This document shows positions 38,770-50,952 of a DNA stretch of 64,000 nt, one piece after another. The notes under the pieces are model-generated. The model worked only from the letters and a program-made list of their open reading frames with translations. It was not told the DNA's origin and did not search any database. Made by a program: the position numbers and the translations under genes. The stretch is from Carettochelys insculpta. Its lineage: Eukaryota; Chordata; Testudines; Carettochelyidae. The stretch spans positions 229,999,501 to 230,063,500 of the forward strand of contig NC_134137.1 in assembly GCF_033958435.1 (NCBI RefSeq), given 5' to 3'. Positions within the stretch are counted from its first letter, which is position 1, and the number at the start of each line of letters is the position of its first letter.

Positions 38770-41700
38770 GGTGTTTGGTCTACAAAAAATGTGTACTCGC
38801 GGCAGTTGGGTTTAAATGCCAAACCCTTCGTACACCCTGTATGCCATGCACCTCATGAATAAAATCGGAGCAGAACTACATCAGAGGGATGATCATCATT
38901 CAGGAGTGGAAGGGCCAATGGACTGGCGCTCACCCACTGTGAACACACGTGAAGAATAGTGATATTTGACTAGACATGGATTTTAGGGTATTTAAAAAAT
39001 GTGAAATGTGAGCAGTTTCAATTGCCAACCTTCAAAGAGATATATAACTGCCCATTAAGTGAACCCTGGATTTTCATTGTGATGAACTGCCAATCTGGTT
39101 AGATAAGCAAACATCTTTGGCGGAAATTTTGCAGTTGTCATTGACTTTCGGCACCCCATTTGGGAGGCCCTGCTAACAATAACTCCCTTTTGCTTTAGTC
39201 TCTGCTCCTAAGCTGTTTCAGAGAGTGGTCTCTCAGCTCCTGGATAACATACAGGATGCACGTTGTTACTTAAATTACATTCTTGTTTTGCTAAAACTCT
39301 TCCTGAAGATAGTGTTATTCTGGATCAGGTGGTAACCTGACTCCAACAAGCTGGCATAGGCTACATCTACACGTGAAGCCAACATCGAAATAGGCTATTT
39401 CGATGAATAACGTCTACACGTCCTCCAGGGCTGGCAACGTCGATGTTCAACTTCGACGTTGCGCGGCACCACATCGAAATAGGCGCTGCGAGGGAACGTC
39501 TACACGCCAAAGTAGCACACATCGAAATAAGGGTGCCAGGCACAGCTGCAGACAGGGTCACAGGGCGGACTCAACAGCAAGCCGCTCCCTTAAAGGGCCC
39601 CTTCCAGACACAGTTGCACCAAACAACACAAGATACACAGAGCCGACAACTGGTTGCAGACCCTGTGCCTGCAGCATGGATCCCCAGCTGCCGCAGCAGC
39701 AGCCAGAAGCCCTGGGCTAAGGGCTGCTGCCCACGGTGACCATAGAGCCCCGCAGGGGCTGGAGAGAGAGCATCTCTCAACCCCCCAGCTGATGGCCGCC
39801 ATGGAGGACCTGGCAATTTCGACGTTGCGGGACGCGGATCGTCTACACGGTCCCAACTTCGATGTTGAATGTCGAAGTAGGGCGCTATTCCGATCCCCTC
39901 ATGAGGTTAGCAACTTCGATGTCTCGCCGCCTAACGTCGAAGTTAACTTCGAAATAGCGCCCGACGCGTGTAGCCGCGACGGGAGCTATTTCGAAGTTAG
40001 TGCCGCTACTTCGAAGTAGCGTGCACGTGTAGACACAGCTATAAAGTTGAATGTGGCCAAGTGCGGTTTTGCAAAAGCGATTGTAGTTTCTAGGACATTC
40101 AAGGAGGATTGATAGGAAACAATTGGCTGAATATTACAAACTGTTTCTTCACTACCAGATCAACTGATTGCAGCAGTTTATGTTCATTCCTTAGTCTAGT
40201 TCAATACGCAGAAGCTGCTCGCACTGACAGAAAGGTGGTTGAGCATTCTGAAAGCCAAGCAGTACCAATCAGGAATGCTTAAAGACCAGGCTCCACTGGG
40301 AAATGCAGCACTTAAAAGGACAAGACTGGACACACAAAGGCGGGGTGAGGGGTCTTCCCAAGAGCAAGGATGTTGCCAGTGATTAGAAGGAAGCACAACT
40401 AGCAAGCACAGCTCGGTACGAGGCTTTTGCTTGTTCCTTATTCTTCCCACTCCGTGTTTGGGGCAGACTGCCAGTACAATCCTGATATGGAAGCAAAGCT
40501 GTGGAGAGTTCCCCATGTCCAATGACCAGTGGGCAGGATCTGGAAAACACTGCCAAGGGCTAGAAACAAGTGACCTGTAATTGGGCTCAGAAAAGACCTA
40601 GAAAGGATGCTCACATATGGATCCCCAGGGCAACACCTCAAGACTCAAAGACACTACAGTCCAGGCTAGGGTGTGGGCTGACCAACCACGTCCTTGCATG
40701 TAAAAACAGCAGAGTACACCATAGATATGCCAACAGATTGTTGATGCCTCTCAAAGATACTGAACTGTGAAAGCGGATACGAACTGTATAAGCAGATTGG
40801 ATTATCTCAGTTCTTAAGAAAACTTTCTATACATTCTACAAAATTTGCTCAGAGTTCACTGGAAATTTGTTTCCTAGTTAACATATATTATACAGATGAG
40901 CCAGGGTGATTGTTTCAGGATCACTGTAACAAGTAGTCCTGGATGTGCCTTATGAAGAACATTTGGGAGTTACAAAGATGAAAGAACTTCCAAGGAGTCA
41001 TAGTTGGAGGGCAAGGTTGTACACAGACATTGAGCATCATTTGAAGGTATGCTCTGTGCACAAAATGCATATAATTGCTGTTCCTCTGGATCCACTGAAA
41101 CCAACAGTCAGGCAGATCACAGCAGAAAACTGCAGTGGATTTTAATGGCCCTATTCCACATTGACTGTTTCAGATTTTACTCTTAATTCTTAATTATGAA
41201 TAATATGTCACAGGGTACCTCACATGAGTTAATTTCTTGTCTAACCACATTATTTACTATATTTGGATTCTCAGACAATCTTGTTTCAGATAACAGGATA
41301 CCTTATGTACCACAAGAGTCTGAAGGCTTTCTGATGAGAATTGGCACATACAACCTTTCCACTCTCCCATTTCCTTGCCTTGACATACATCAACTTTACA
41401 AAAGTATGCAACCTTTCCAAAGCTGTTGTATATGTCAATGAAATGGGATTGTGGAAAGACTGCATGAGACTCTGAAATAACATGTAGCTTACATATTAGG
41501 TGAACACTAAGGCAATGCAAGCGTGTAAGTCCTGCTTGATATGATATTCAGAGTAGGCCTCATGAAAGAACTGGAGTAGCTCCATTCACTCAGCTCTTTG
41601 CCTACCTACCTGAAACAAGTTGTTTTAAATGAAAGAAAAGGATCACCCTACTTCTTCACCGTCCTTGAAACCAAGTGCTGCAATTAGGAAATACAGTAGT

Positions 41701-42080
41701 AGCAAGAAGCATATCCATAAAAGACTCCAGCCATTCTATCCTGGGCAGGCAGAGTATGTTTGTTGGGGATCTGGAAGGATTTGAATGTTTGTGGTGTGAC
41801 TTTCTGGGCAAAATACTAAGAAACATGACAAATGAATTCATCACAGGGAACTGCATGGTTTACTAGCAAGCTATACTGCACACTGAAAGAGAAACAGGTA
41901 GGGAAGAGTTTGCTCCCTCTATTTATGATGATGTGTGTCCAACTGGGAAAGCCGTACCACAGCAACAGCACGCACATGAAGAGCTGAATCATAGGCACAG
42001 CCTATAGCCAAAGGATCACTTGATGCCTTCCACGTTTGGGGAGGAAGGAGTGAATTACTGTAAATAGTTCATACACCATG
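38770..42080 (+). mobile_element. Ty3/gypsy LTR-retrotransposon pol relic
   Basis: Plus-strand translation with many stops still shows the order of a gypsy pol. An RT N-terminal piece (about 38780-38860) is followed by an RT palm piece at about 39150-39350, where SAPKLFQRVV and CYLNYILV stand in for the catalytic block. The next part resumes at 40045 after the Harbinger MITE. An integrase zinc-binding region (40940-41080), an integrase core trace (41200-41480, GFSDNLVSDN, NGIVERLHETL) and a C-terminal piece (41670-41860) follow. A purine-rich GGGGAGGAAGGAG at 42039-42051 may be the polypurine tract. LTRs were not resolved. Confidence 0.7.
39359..40040 (+). mobile_element. Harbinger-like MITE, copy 1
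   Basis: A 682-bp element with termini GGCTACATCTACACGTG and, in reverse complement, AGCTGTGTCTACACGTGCAC. It is flanked by ATA at 39356-39358 and 40041-40043. Both ends are dense in ACTTCGAAGT, ATTTCGAA and CATCGAAATAG palindromes. The interior relic (MDPQLPQQQPEALG) recurs in the copies at 51644 and 55692, which lie in the opposite orientation. It splits the gypsy relic. Confidence 0.85.
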
Positions 42081-42359
42081 ATTTTAAAAATAAAATCCCC
42101 TTTTTCCCCCCACAACTGGCAATCACTCAAACTTTCAAAAGCACGTTAGATAGAATAACTTCCTTGGTTGTGGGGGAAAGGTGGGGAATTGTCAGTCACA
42201 TATTTTTGCTTTTCAAAACAAAACAAAAAGGAGGTTCTTTAAAGTTTAAACATAAACCTGAATTTCAGGGCTTCTTAATTAATGCTTCATAACTTTTTTC
42301 TCTGTAGGGAACAGTACAGTGTTTCCTCAAAACTCTTTTAAAAGGACCAGTGAAATTCA

Positions 42360-43590
<1,231 letters not shown>

Positions 43591-43594
43591 AAAA

Positions 43595-44863
43595 CAAGGG
43601 TGGATAAAAATTGATTAAAAAAATAAAAGTCAGATTTTTATTTAAATACGATATTTTTTATTTTGAAATCATCAACAAAACAATGGAATTACTTACAATT
43701 AAGTCTCATCTCACCACAAATATGCCACATATACATTTAGTCTCATAAAAATAAATTAATGGCTCTCCTCCGACCAGCCTAACTACTAGCTGTTACTTCT
43801 TTTAAGTTCTGGGCTTCCAATTTCTTTTCCTCAGCAGACTACAAAGTAACACATGCAAAGAAAGACACAAATGGGATATGAGTGGTTGTGTTCTGTGCTT
43901 ATGCAGTGGTGAACCTTGGCCAAGCACAGCAGAGGAGATAGCTAAGACACTGTTTTAAGAAAGAGAGACAACATACAGGAAAGGGCAAAGGCAGCAAAAG
44001 AAAGGAACAGTGCAGTCAAATGAAAGAAAAAGAATATGCATTTTCCAGCATACACAGCCTCCTAAATTCCCCCACATCTTTGCCACAGAAAAACTGTCCT
44101 GGCTTCTGGGTGAAAGAGAGACCCTGTCTGGGAATATTTTCAAGAAATTTGTTGCCTGGCTAAAAAAGGAAAATATGTCAAGTGTAAGCAATGCAAGATG
44201 ATGATGCAGGGCATAGTGGCAAGACTGAACCATCACAAGAAAAATTGCTTGTTGGATGTGGATGAAGATTTGGATACAGCTGAGTAGATCAGCTGGTTAG
44301 TAACTTAAATAATTCACTTTGTGATTCATCATTTTTCAAGACTCTGTCTATTCTTTAAACGTGTGATTTGACAAGTAAATTCCCAAACAGTTGTCTATGC
44401 TGGATGTTGCTAGAAAAAATAACAACGATTGGCTTAGCTAACCCTTATGGATTCTTTAATTAGTTAATTAGGTTGAGAACCTATAACTCAAGTATACAAC
44501 ACAGAAAGCTGCAGTAAGAGAAATCTAGGGTTGCCAGCTGCTAACAAGTGTAATTTTCTTATTTTATGTTACTTAATATATGCCCCTTACTTTGGAACAT
44601 CATGGCCACAGAACATAATGTCCATTCCATAAGTCTATTCCCTATTTTACTTCAGCATAACGCTACTTTCCCAAGTGAACCCCATTCTATACTCATTCTC
44701 TCAAAAACAGAAGTGCCAGTGAGTTCAATGGAGCTTACTTCAAATTTAAGTGCACCCTAAGTGCAGTCTTAGCTTTTTTGGTAACTTGACTTAAATCAGT
44801 GAACTTCTTTGGTAATTTAAATCAGTTATATAAATTGACTTGATTTATATCAATCCACCCTCC
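43595..44863 (+). mobile_element. DNA transposon relic with BED zinc finger
   Basis: The ends CAAGGGTGGATAAAAATTGA and, in reverse complement, GGAGGGTGGATTGATATAAA form a terminal inverted repeat; TTAAAA lies on both sides and may be the target duplication. At about 44120-44285 the plus strand reads RDPVWEYFQ, then KYVKCKQCKMMMQGIVARLN and HHKKNC, a BED-type zinc finger as found at the N-terminus of hAT transposases. The catalytic part is missing. Confidence 0.6.
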
Positions 44864-44865
44864 TT

Positions 44866-45072
44866 AAAACCCAAGAAATTGACTGGAGAGTGCTATTTCT
44901 TCAACCCTGTTACTCTACCTTGGAAAAAATAGTAACAGAAATTGATGGGAAAACTTTTCCTGTTAATCTCCCTCTCTTCTCTCACCCCACTCCACCCAAT
45001 GTAAAGTCCACAGCAACTCAACTTCTGGTATGTTGACTCCAACTATGTTATTCATATATCTGGAGTAACAAA
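44866..45072. other. Short unassigned stretch
   Basis: No recognisable feature between the transposon relic and the retroviral block. Confidence 0.4.
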
Positions 45073-45099
45073 AAAATCCCGGATGCGGCCACTTATCAC

Positions 45100-45582
45100 C
45101 TACCATTCCTCAGGGTCTAACCACAGAGCGGTCTCTACCTTAGCTTGATTAATGCTCCGTGGCTTGGCTTCTAGCTTCTTCCTTCGCTCCACACCTTCCT
45201 TTTCAATCAGGGGCAGCAGCCTTCGTTGAAGGTGCTCTATATCTGTATTTAGTGTACGCACTCGAGTGTCTAAATTCTGGCATTCTTTGTGCAACGTGTC
45301 CCTTTCTGCTTGTACTTTAAGGAGCTCAGCTTCTAAGTTCTGGTAGCTCTTACTGGCTGCCTGCCATATGTTAGTTAAAAGCCAGATGTAAGCACCTTTG
45401 CCTTTCCCTCTTTTCATTTTACAGGCAGTTCTCCAGTTACAATAGTGTTGCCAAATGTCCTTCGGGTTTCCCCAATCCTTTTCTATCACATCTTTACTCC
45501 ACTGTGGGTTACCCCATCCTTCCTGAGCTAGATTCTTTTCTATGTCAAGGAAATCTGAGTTGTTTATCATGACTGGTTTCAT
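45100..45582 (-). pseudogene. Endogenous retrovirus gag-like 5' fragment
   Basis: An open frame of 160 codons begins about 30 bp inside the primer-binding site on the minus strand, the position expected for gag. The first half has tryptophan-rich segments (GWGNPQW, IWQHYCNW). The second half (about residues 85-140) is a predicted coiled coil with heptad leucines. No matrix or capsid signature beyond that can be named. The frame ends at 45100 and no continuation was found, so gag is truncated here. It is an old host-genome copy, not a cellular gene. Confidence 0.6.
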
Positions 45583-45611
45583 TTTGTCACTGTGGTACAG
45601 CCTATGTCACA

Positions 45612-45629
45612 ACCCTGCTCGCTGCGCCA
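45612..45629 (-). promoter_or_regulatory. Retroviral primer-binding site
   Basis: TGGCGCAGCGAGCAGGG follows the LTR end on the minus strand after a 4-base gap. TGG plus the CGC..CGA.CAGGG pattern resembles lysine-tRNA type sites; this is tentative. Confidence 0.55.
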
Positions 45630-45633
45630 ATTC

Positions 45634-46349
45634 TGTTAGCCGGTGGCCAGGTAATGTGCGGTGAGGTACTCCCCTGGGTCCTAAGCAACCCAGTTTTTAA
45701 CTGTTAGAGCAGGCAGCTCCTAGCACACTCACCCACGGCCAGGCTGTAGTAACCAAACGGTTAAAGTTCTTTTGTTGTGCCGGCTGTGTTGCAGTAACAA
45801 AAGGGTTAACAAAATAGTTAGGCTTGGATCTTAACTAGTTACAGAGCTCTAATTCTTTAGCTGTGCACAAAAAAAAAGTCAGAGACCTAGCATGGGTGTA
45901 TCTTACCCTCTCTGCGTCTCCTCGATACCAGCGTAGCCAAGCCGGATCGGTCACTCAATTCCGACGGAAAGACGAATACGAGGTTGGGCGTCCCCAGCTG
46001 TGGACCTCGGGAGGCAATCACCTGACCCGACCAGCAGGAAGTTGGTCGAATGCACTCAAAGTTAGAGTTCTGCTGGACCCATCTTTTATACCCCTTTTGG
46101 GTTACGTATTCTCTTTCTTATCTATGGTGCCAGATCATACTGGTTTGTCTTTGTGACTCCAGTTTGTTACAAGGGCATTTCTACTTAGTTTGCACTTGTA
46201 AGACAAGAGATAAACAATTTAGGAGTACAGGACATTCTTTTGTGCGGGCGGGGCACGTCCCCTTCTGAGTGATTGTGTGTGTGCATCATATTGATCAATG
46301 CCAGCTGGGGTGATTTCTTGAGGGTTCACCCCCCTCTCTCATGTTGACA
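45634..46349 (-). repeat. Endogenous retrovirus LTR, complete
   Basis: A 716-bp LTR on the minus strand begins TGTCAACATG and ends CGGCTAACA, with TG..CA termini and short inverted ends. A TATA box (TATAAAAG, 46083-46090) lies near the middle. The last 155 bp recur inverted at 48061-48215 with one difference seen. The LTR is followed by a primer-binding site and gag, and preceded by pol. Confidence 0.75.
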
Positions 46350-46367
46350 GTCTGGCCTGTTAGCCTT

Positions 46368-47369
46368 CTAGCTGTACTTTCTGCTTCTCAGGGTCACGAT
46401 AAGCCAGCATATCTGGGCCTCAATGAGGGCATCAAAGACTGTGCTGTCAGCAGCCATTTCCGTGCCCTGTGTGCTCCTCAGTGGGGGGGGGGCAACGAGC
46501 AAGCTGGCTTGTAAGGGGGAGACTCTGATAGCAAAACCCGGTACATGCTTTCTCCAGAATCCCAAAACCCCTAACATTTGTCTCAGTTGGGCTTTATCTT
46601 CTGGGGACGATGCCTGACTTAATTCATTTACAGTTTCATCAGGTATCGACCTTCGTCCTCCCATCCAGATGGTACCCAGGAATTTTACCTCATGAGAGGG
46701 ACCTTGGCATTTATCAGGTGGTAGATCTAAGCCAAGACCTTCCAGGGCTGCCTTTACCTCAGTTACGGCTTCCTGTACCTCCTCAGAGGTATCCCCTCCT
46801 ATTAAGATGTCATCAATGTACTGTAGGATCTGGGTGTTAGAAGGCAGGTTTAGGCCGTCTAAAACCTTTGCTAGTGCGGCATGGCAGATGGTGGGTGAGT
46901 GCGTATAGCCTTGGGGCATGCGAGTGAATGTATATTGGACCCCTTTCCAGGTAAAAGCGAACTTTTCCTGATCCTGAGGTTGCAAGGGAACCATGAAAAA
47001 CATATCCTTTATATCCAATACAGCTAACCACTCCTTAACCATAGTGGGATTCTGCGCAGTGTCTGCCCCACTGACCCTGTGATGTATGTAGAGTGCCCAC
47101 CTTTGTACAGTCATCTTTTGGGCTACCCCAGGTGGTAACTCTTTTCCCTCCAATATAGGCTTAATGATCGGGAGAGGAGTGTGGAGTGTTACAGATTGGC
47201 CTTGGGTTAACTCCTCTGTCTCCCTTAGAGCTGTGAAAGCTGACAGGAGTACCTTTTCGTAAGGGGTATAATTGGTCTGTGACCCTTGCCATGACTTTGA
47301 GCCAAATTGAATAGGACGGCGAGGTACAGTTTCACTCTCCTGCCATAGGGCATAGGAGGACCCAGTATT
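46368..47369 (-). pseudogene. Endogenous retrovirus pol, rearranged (tether then RT)
   Basis: Reading on the minus strand, the RT-RNase H connection region (47369 to about 47031) is joined to an RT palm and thumb (47030 to about 46440). The palm carries LDIKDMFF, MPQGYTHSP and the catalytic YIDD box. In a normal pol the palm precedes the connection, so the order is reversed. The frame runs open across the joint and stops at 46368 shortly before the LTR. RNase H, integrase and env are absent. The first 236 bp of the connection (47031-47266) form one arm of a perfect inverted repeat. Confidence 0.75.
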
Positions 47370-48060
47370 CCCCTTACGAAAAGGTACTCCTGTCAGCTTT
47401 CACAGCTCTAAGGGAGACAGAGGAGTTAACCCAAGGCCAATCTGTAACACTCCACACTCCTCTCCCGATCATTAAGCCTATATTGGAGGGAAAAGAGTTA
47501 CCACCTGGGGTAGCCCAAAAGATGACTGTACAAAGGTGGGCACTCTACATACATCACAGGGTCAGTGGGGCAGACACTGCGCAGAATCCCACTATGGTTA
47601 AGGAGTCCCTGTGGAAAGTGGGAATGCCTACCGAATACCATCTACCCCCACAACCATCTCCTATTAAGGATGCTCCTCCGTTTAACCCATCTCAATCTGA
47701 GGGAGTATGGTTTACAGATGGCAGTGCAAAGCTGGTAAAAGGGAAATGGAAGGGAAAAGCTGCAGCGGTCCCAGCGGATGCATCAGCTGCACCCCTAACT
47801 GCAGACATAGAGGGATCAGCCCAACTAGCTGAACTAGCTGCTATTGTACTAGCCTGTAAGGCAGGAGCCAATGTTGTATACACCGATTCCTACGCAATAT
47901 GGGCAGGGGCTACTCAGTGGATAACTAACTGGAAAAATAACAACTGGGAAATTGGAGGAAAGCCTGTATGGGGATTAAAATACTGGAAATGGATATACCA
48001 TCATGCAACCCAAAATGCCTTAAGCATAGGCCATGTGTCAGCCCATCAAAAGAGTAATAC
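47370..48060 (+). pseudogene. Endogenous retrovirus pol, inverted RNase H part
   Basis: The plus-strand arm 47370-47605 duplicates the minus-strand arm 47031-47266 in inverted form, and then continues, in the normal order, into RNase H. The latter shows WFTDGSAK (first aspartate), SAQLAELAAI (glutamate), VVYTDSYAIW (third catalytic aspartate) and GHVSAHQK. The frame then runs directly into an LTR at 48061, ending at 48088. Integrase and env are missing. Confidence 0.75.
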
Positions 48061-48215
48061 CACAGCCGGCACAACAAAAGAACTTTAACCGTTTGGTTAC
48101 TACAGCCTGGCCGTGGGTGAGTGTGCTAGGAGCTGCCTGCTCTAACAGTAAAAAACTGGGTTGCTTAGGACCCAGGGGAGTACCTCACCGCACATTACCT
48201 GGCCACCGGCTAACA
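48061..48215 (+). repeat. Partial inverted LTR (3' end only)
   Basis: 155 bp matching the reverse complement of 45634-45788 with one base difference (AACAGT-A versus AACAGT-T near 48146). Ends at the expected terminus CTAACA. It marks the right boundary of the retroviral block. Confidence 0.75.
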
Positions 48216-48584
48216 ATCTCTAACAAGGCTTTGGCAATAAAACTGCCAACACTGAAAACACTTTCCTTATAAAATCTCTTAATGGTTCACAGTGAACGAG
48301 ATAATGCTTAAGTAAATGGGTTAACATACTATTGAAGAATTAATTTTAATTCTGATTTTCAAATAAGTGGCTGAAAATAAGTTAATGAAAATATGCATTG
48401 TTCATAAAACTTCTACATACAATTTCAGCCAAGCTATAGAATGCAACCAGTAAACCTTTAACCACAATCAGAAAATTAACTTCCTTCAACATCTTAGACC
48501 AATTTTAAAAAAGCAGATCAGTAAGTGGAGTCCTTTGGGATGTGTGGTCCCTTGGGATGTGTAGTCCTATGTGTATTCTGCTCA
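48216..48584. other. AT-rich spacer
   Basis: No gene or repeat recognised between the retroviral block and the Harbinger element. Confidence 0.45.
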
Positions 48585-49194
48585 GGCTATATCTACATTA
48601 CAGGCTACCTTTCAAAAGAACACCCTTCGAAAGCACGCGTCTACACACAAAGTGGATCAAGGTCACAAAGCAGATCAAGGTCACAAACTGCTCTTTCGAA
48701 AGACCAGCTCACTCTTCCGAAAGGGAGCATCCACATAACCCAAGGCAGTCTTTTGAAAGAAAGGGCAAGGAAACACAGAAGATGGGGTCACAGAGCAGAC
48801 AAGCCCTTCCGGGGGTCACCACCAGCGGCTCCCTTAAAGGGCCCCTGCAAGCACCCTCATCCTGCACAGGGTGAGGGCTGCTTTGCTACCCAAAGCCACA
48901 TAGATGCTGCACATCAAAAGAATAAACGATGGGCAACACTATGGACCCCCAGCAGCTTCCCGATGGTCTATCCCTCACGGCCATGGTCAGCCTGCCGGCC
49001 ACATTGCCGTCCTCCAGTGGCTCCTCATAGCTGCCCTGTTACAGGCTGTCCTCACAGGGTGACACCTGTGCCTACAATTCTCCCCCAGGTTATCTGGCAC
49101 CTGTGGATTTACCCCACCAGCACGCAGAGATGATACCGGCTGGTACTGGGGGGTTGGGACAACAACTGCTGCCTCCACAACTTTTGTATTACCA

Positions 49195-50220
49195 AGAGGA
49201 TGTTTCTGAAGCTATGTCACTGGTTCACCTCAGCCCTCCAGCACCAGGAGACCTGGAAGCAGCCCACACTTCCCCTGGAGAAGAGGGTAGCCATCACCCT
49301 CTGCAAGCTGGCCACCCCGGATAGCCACCGGTCAGTCAGCCACCAGTTTGGGGTGGGCAAGGGCCACCACCAGGGCCATTCACATGGAGGTAAGCCTTGC
49401 TCGGGTGACACAGGCAAGAGAGACCCTTGGGAGCCAGGGGATAGAGATGGGGCATGGAGCGCTCTGCCATGCACTTAGAGGTGTCTTCTTCCTCCCCCCA
49501 TATATGGGTCATCAGAGTGATAAACAGCATCCTCCTTCCCCGGGTCATCTGTGTCAGAGACTGACGTCACCCTCACAGGGTTCACAGAGCTGGGCTTCTT
49601 CCCCAACTGCTCTGGGGCTCTGGATGGGACCCACATTGCCATCTGGGCCCCAGACCACAACGCTGGCACCATCACCAACCGGAAGGGGTACCACTCCATG
49701 GTGCTCCAGGCCAAAGAGCATTTTATGGATGTGGGGGGGAGGGGGGGCTGATCCAGGCGAACCCACAACGCTCAGGTCTTTTGTGACTCTTGGCAGCTCC
49801 ACACCTCCTACAGGAGCTCCTAGTTGGGGACACCACCATTTCCCCAGCATCATGGCCGACACTGCATACCCCCTGCACCCATGGGTGATGCGGTCCTACA
49901 CAGGACATACTGACCCCACCCAGGACATTTTTAATGAGTGCCTGAACCAGGTCATAACATTGTGGAGCAGGAATTTGGGCATCTGAAGGGGCGCTTTCGC
50001 TGCCTCCTCATGTGGCTGGAGGTGGGCCTCCCTAATGTGCTGGCTGTGGTGTAGGCATGCTGTGCCCTCCACTATATCGAGGAGGCAAAGCATGAGCCTT
50101 TCATGCAGGAGAGGGCTGCCAAGGCCAGACATGGCTACAAGCAGAGGGTTGCTGCCCCATACTGCCAGGCTCAACAGGATAGGGTGCAGGTCAGGGAGGC
50201 CTCACATCGAGTGCCCCAGT
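49195..50220 (+). pseudogene. HARBI1-like Harbinger DDE nuclease, broken
   Basis: Pieces in different frames line up with a HARBI1-type nuclease. FLKLCHWFTSALQ and PLEKRVAITLCKLATPDSH.SVSHQFGVGK form the helix-turn-helix part. GFFPNCSGALDGTHIAIWAP holds the first catalytic Asp, and NRKGYHSMVLQA follows. MADTAYPLHPWVMRSYTG holds the second Asp. VEQEFGHLKGRFRCL holds the Glu. The segment between GYHSMVLQA and MADTAYP is largely deleted and at least three frameshifts are present. All three catalytic acids remain, but the gene cannot make a whole enzyme. Confidence 0.8.
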
Positions 50221-50952
50221 GACTCTCCCCCACGCACTTTCAACCACAACTCCCCTCTCACACCCCCATGAACGTACTCCCACGCCCCCATACCCCACGA
50301 GGGACACGGCAGTGGTGAAAAATAACTATTTACTAGAATCATATCAAACAAATCCAAGCTATGTAGAGCGAATGACAAACTATACACAACAGAGGAATGG
50401 AAGGGACTATATACAGCAGAGGAGTGGAAGGGACTATATACAATAGGGGCCTGGGGCAGGGACAACAAAACTTCGAGGGGCAGCAGGGGCCTTACTCCTC
50501 CCCAGGGGTGGAGGGCTGGGAGCTGCACCAAGCACGTGAGCCACTACTGCCCTGGGTCCAGAGTCCCCATCAGGGCTGGGACCACAGGGAGATAGGTGTG
50601 CAGGAGGAGTCCAAGGGGCTCAGGCTCAGCGGGGGGCACAGGGAGGAAAAGAGCAGCAGGGGAAGGGGGACTGGCTTGCACTGGCCAGCACTGGCCACTG
50701 TCCACCAGCCAGGGCGGGAGGGAGGGGGGCAGGAGCAGAGCATGGAGGGCAGAAGATGCAGTGGGAGCTGCAGGGTGGTGTGGCAAGGGAGCGGAAGGCT
50801 GAAATTAGGCAGGTGGTCACTGTGTCCTTGAGGGCGTCCAGAGTGCCCACCACACAATCCCAGGCCTCCCACTCCATTGCCAGCTACTCCCACAGCACAG
50901 GGGTCATGTTCCGCAAGGCAGCTGTGTGGGCAGCAGCAGCCTCCTGCTGCCC

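Noticed and set aside
45100..45582. 160-codon coiled-coil frame as a host gene
   Set aside because: Its position directly after an LTR and primer-binding site identifies it as retroviral.
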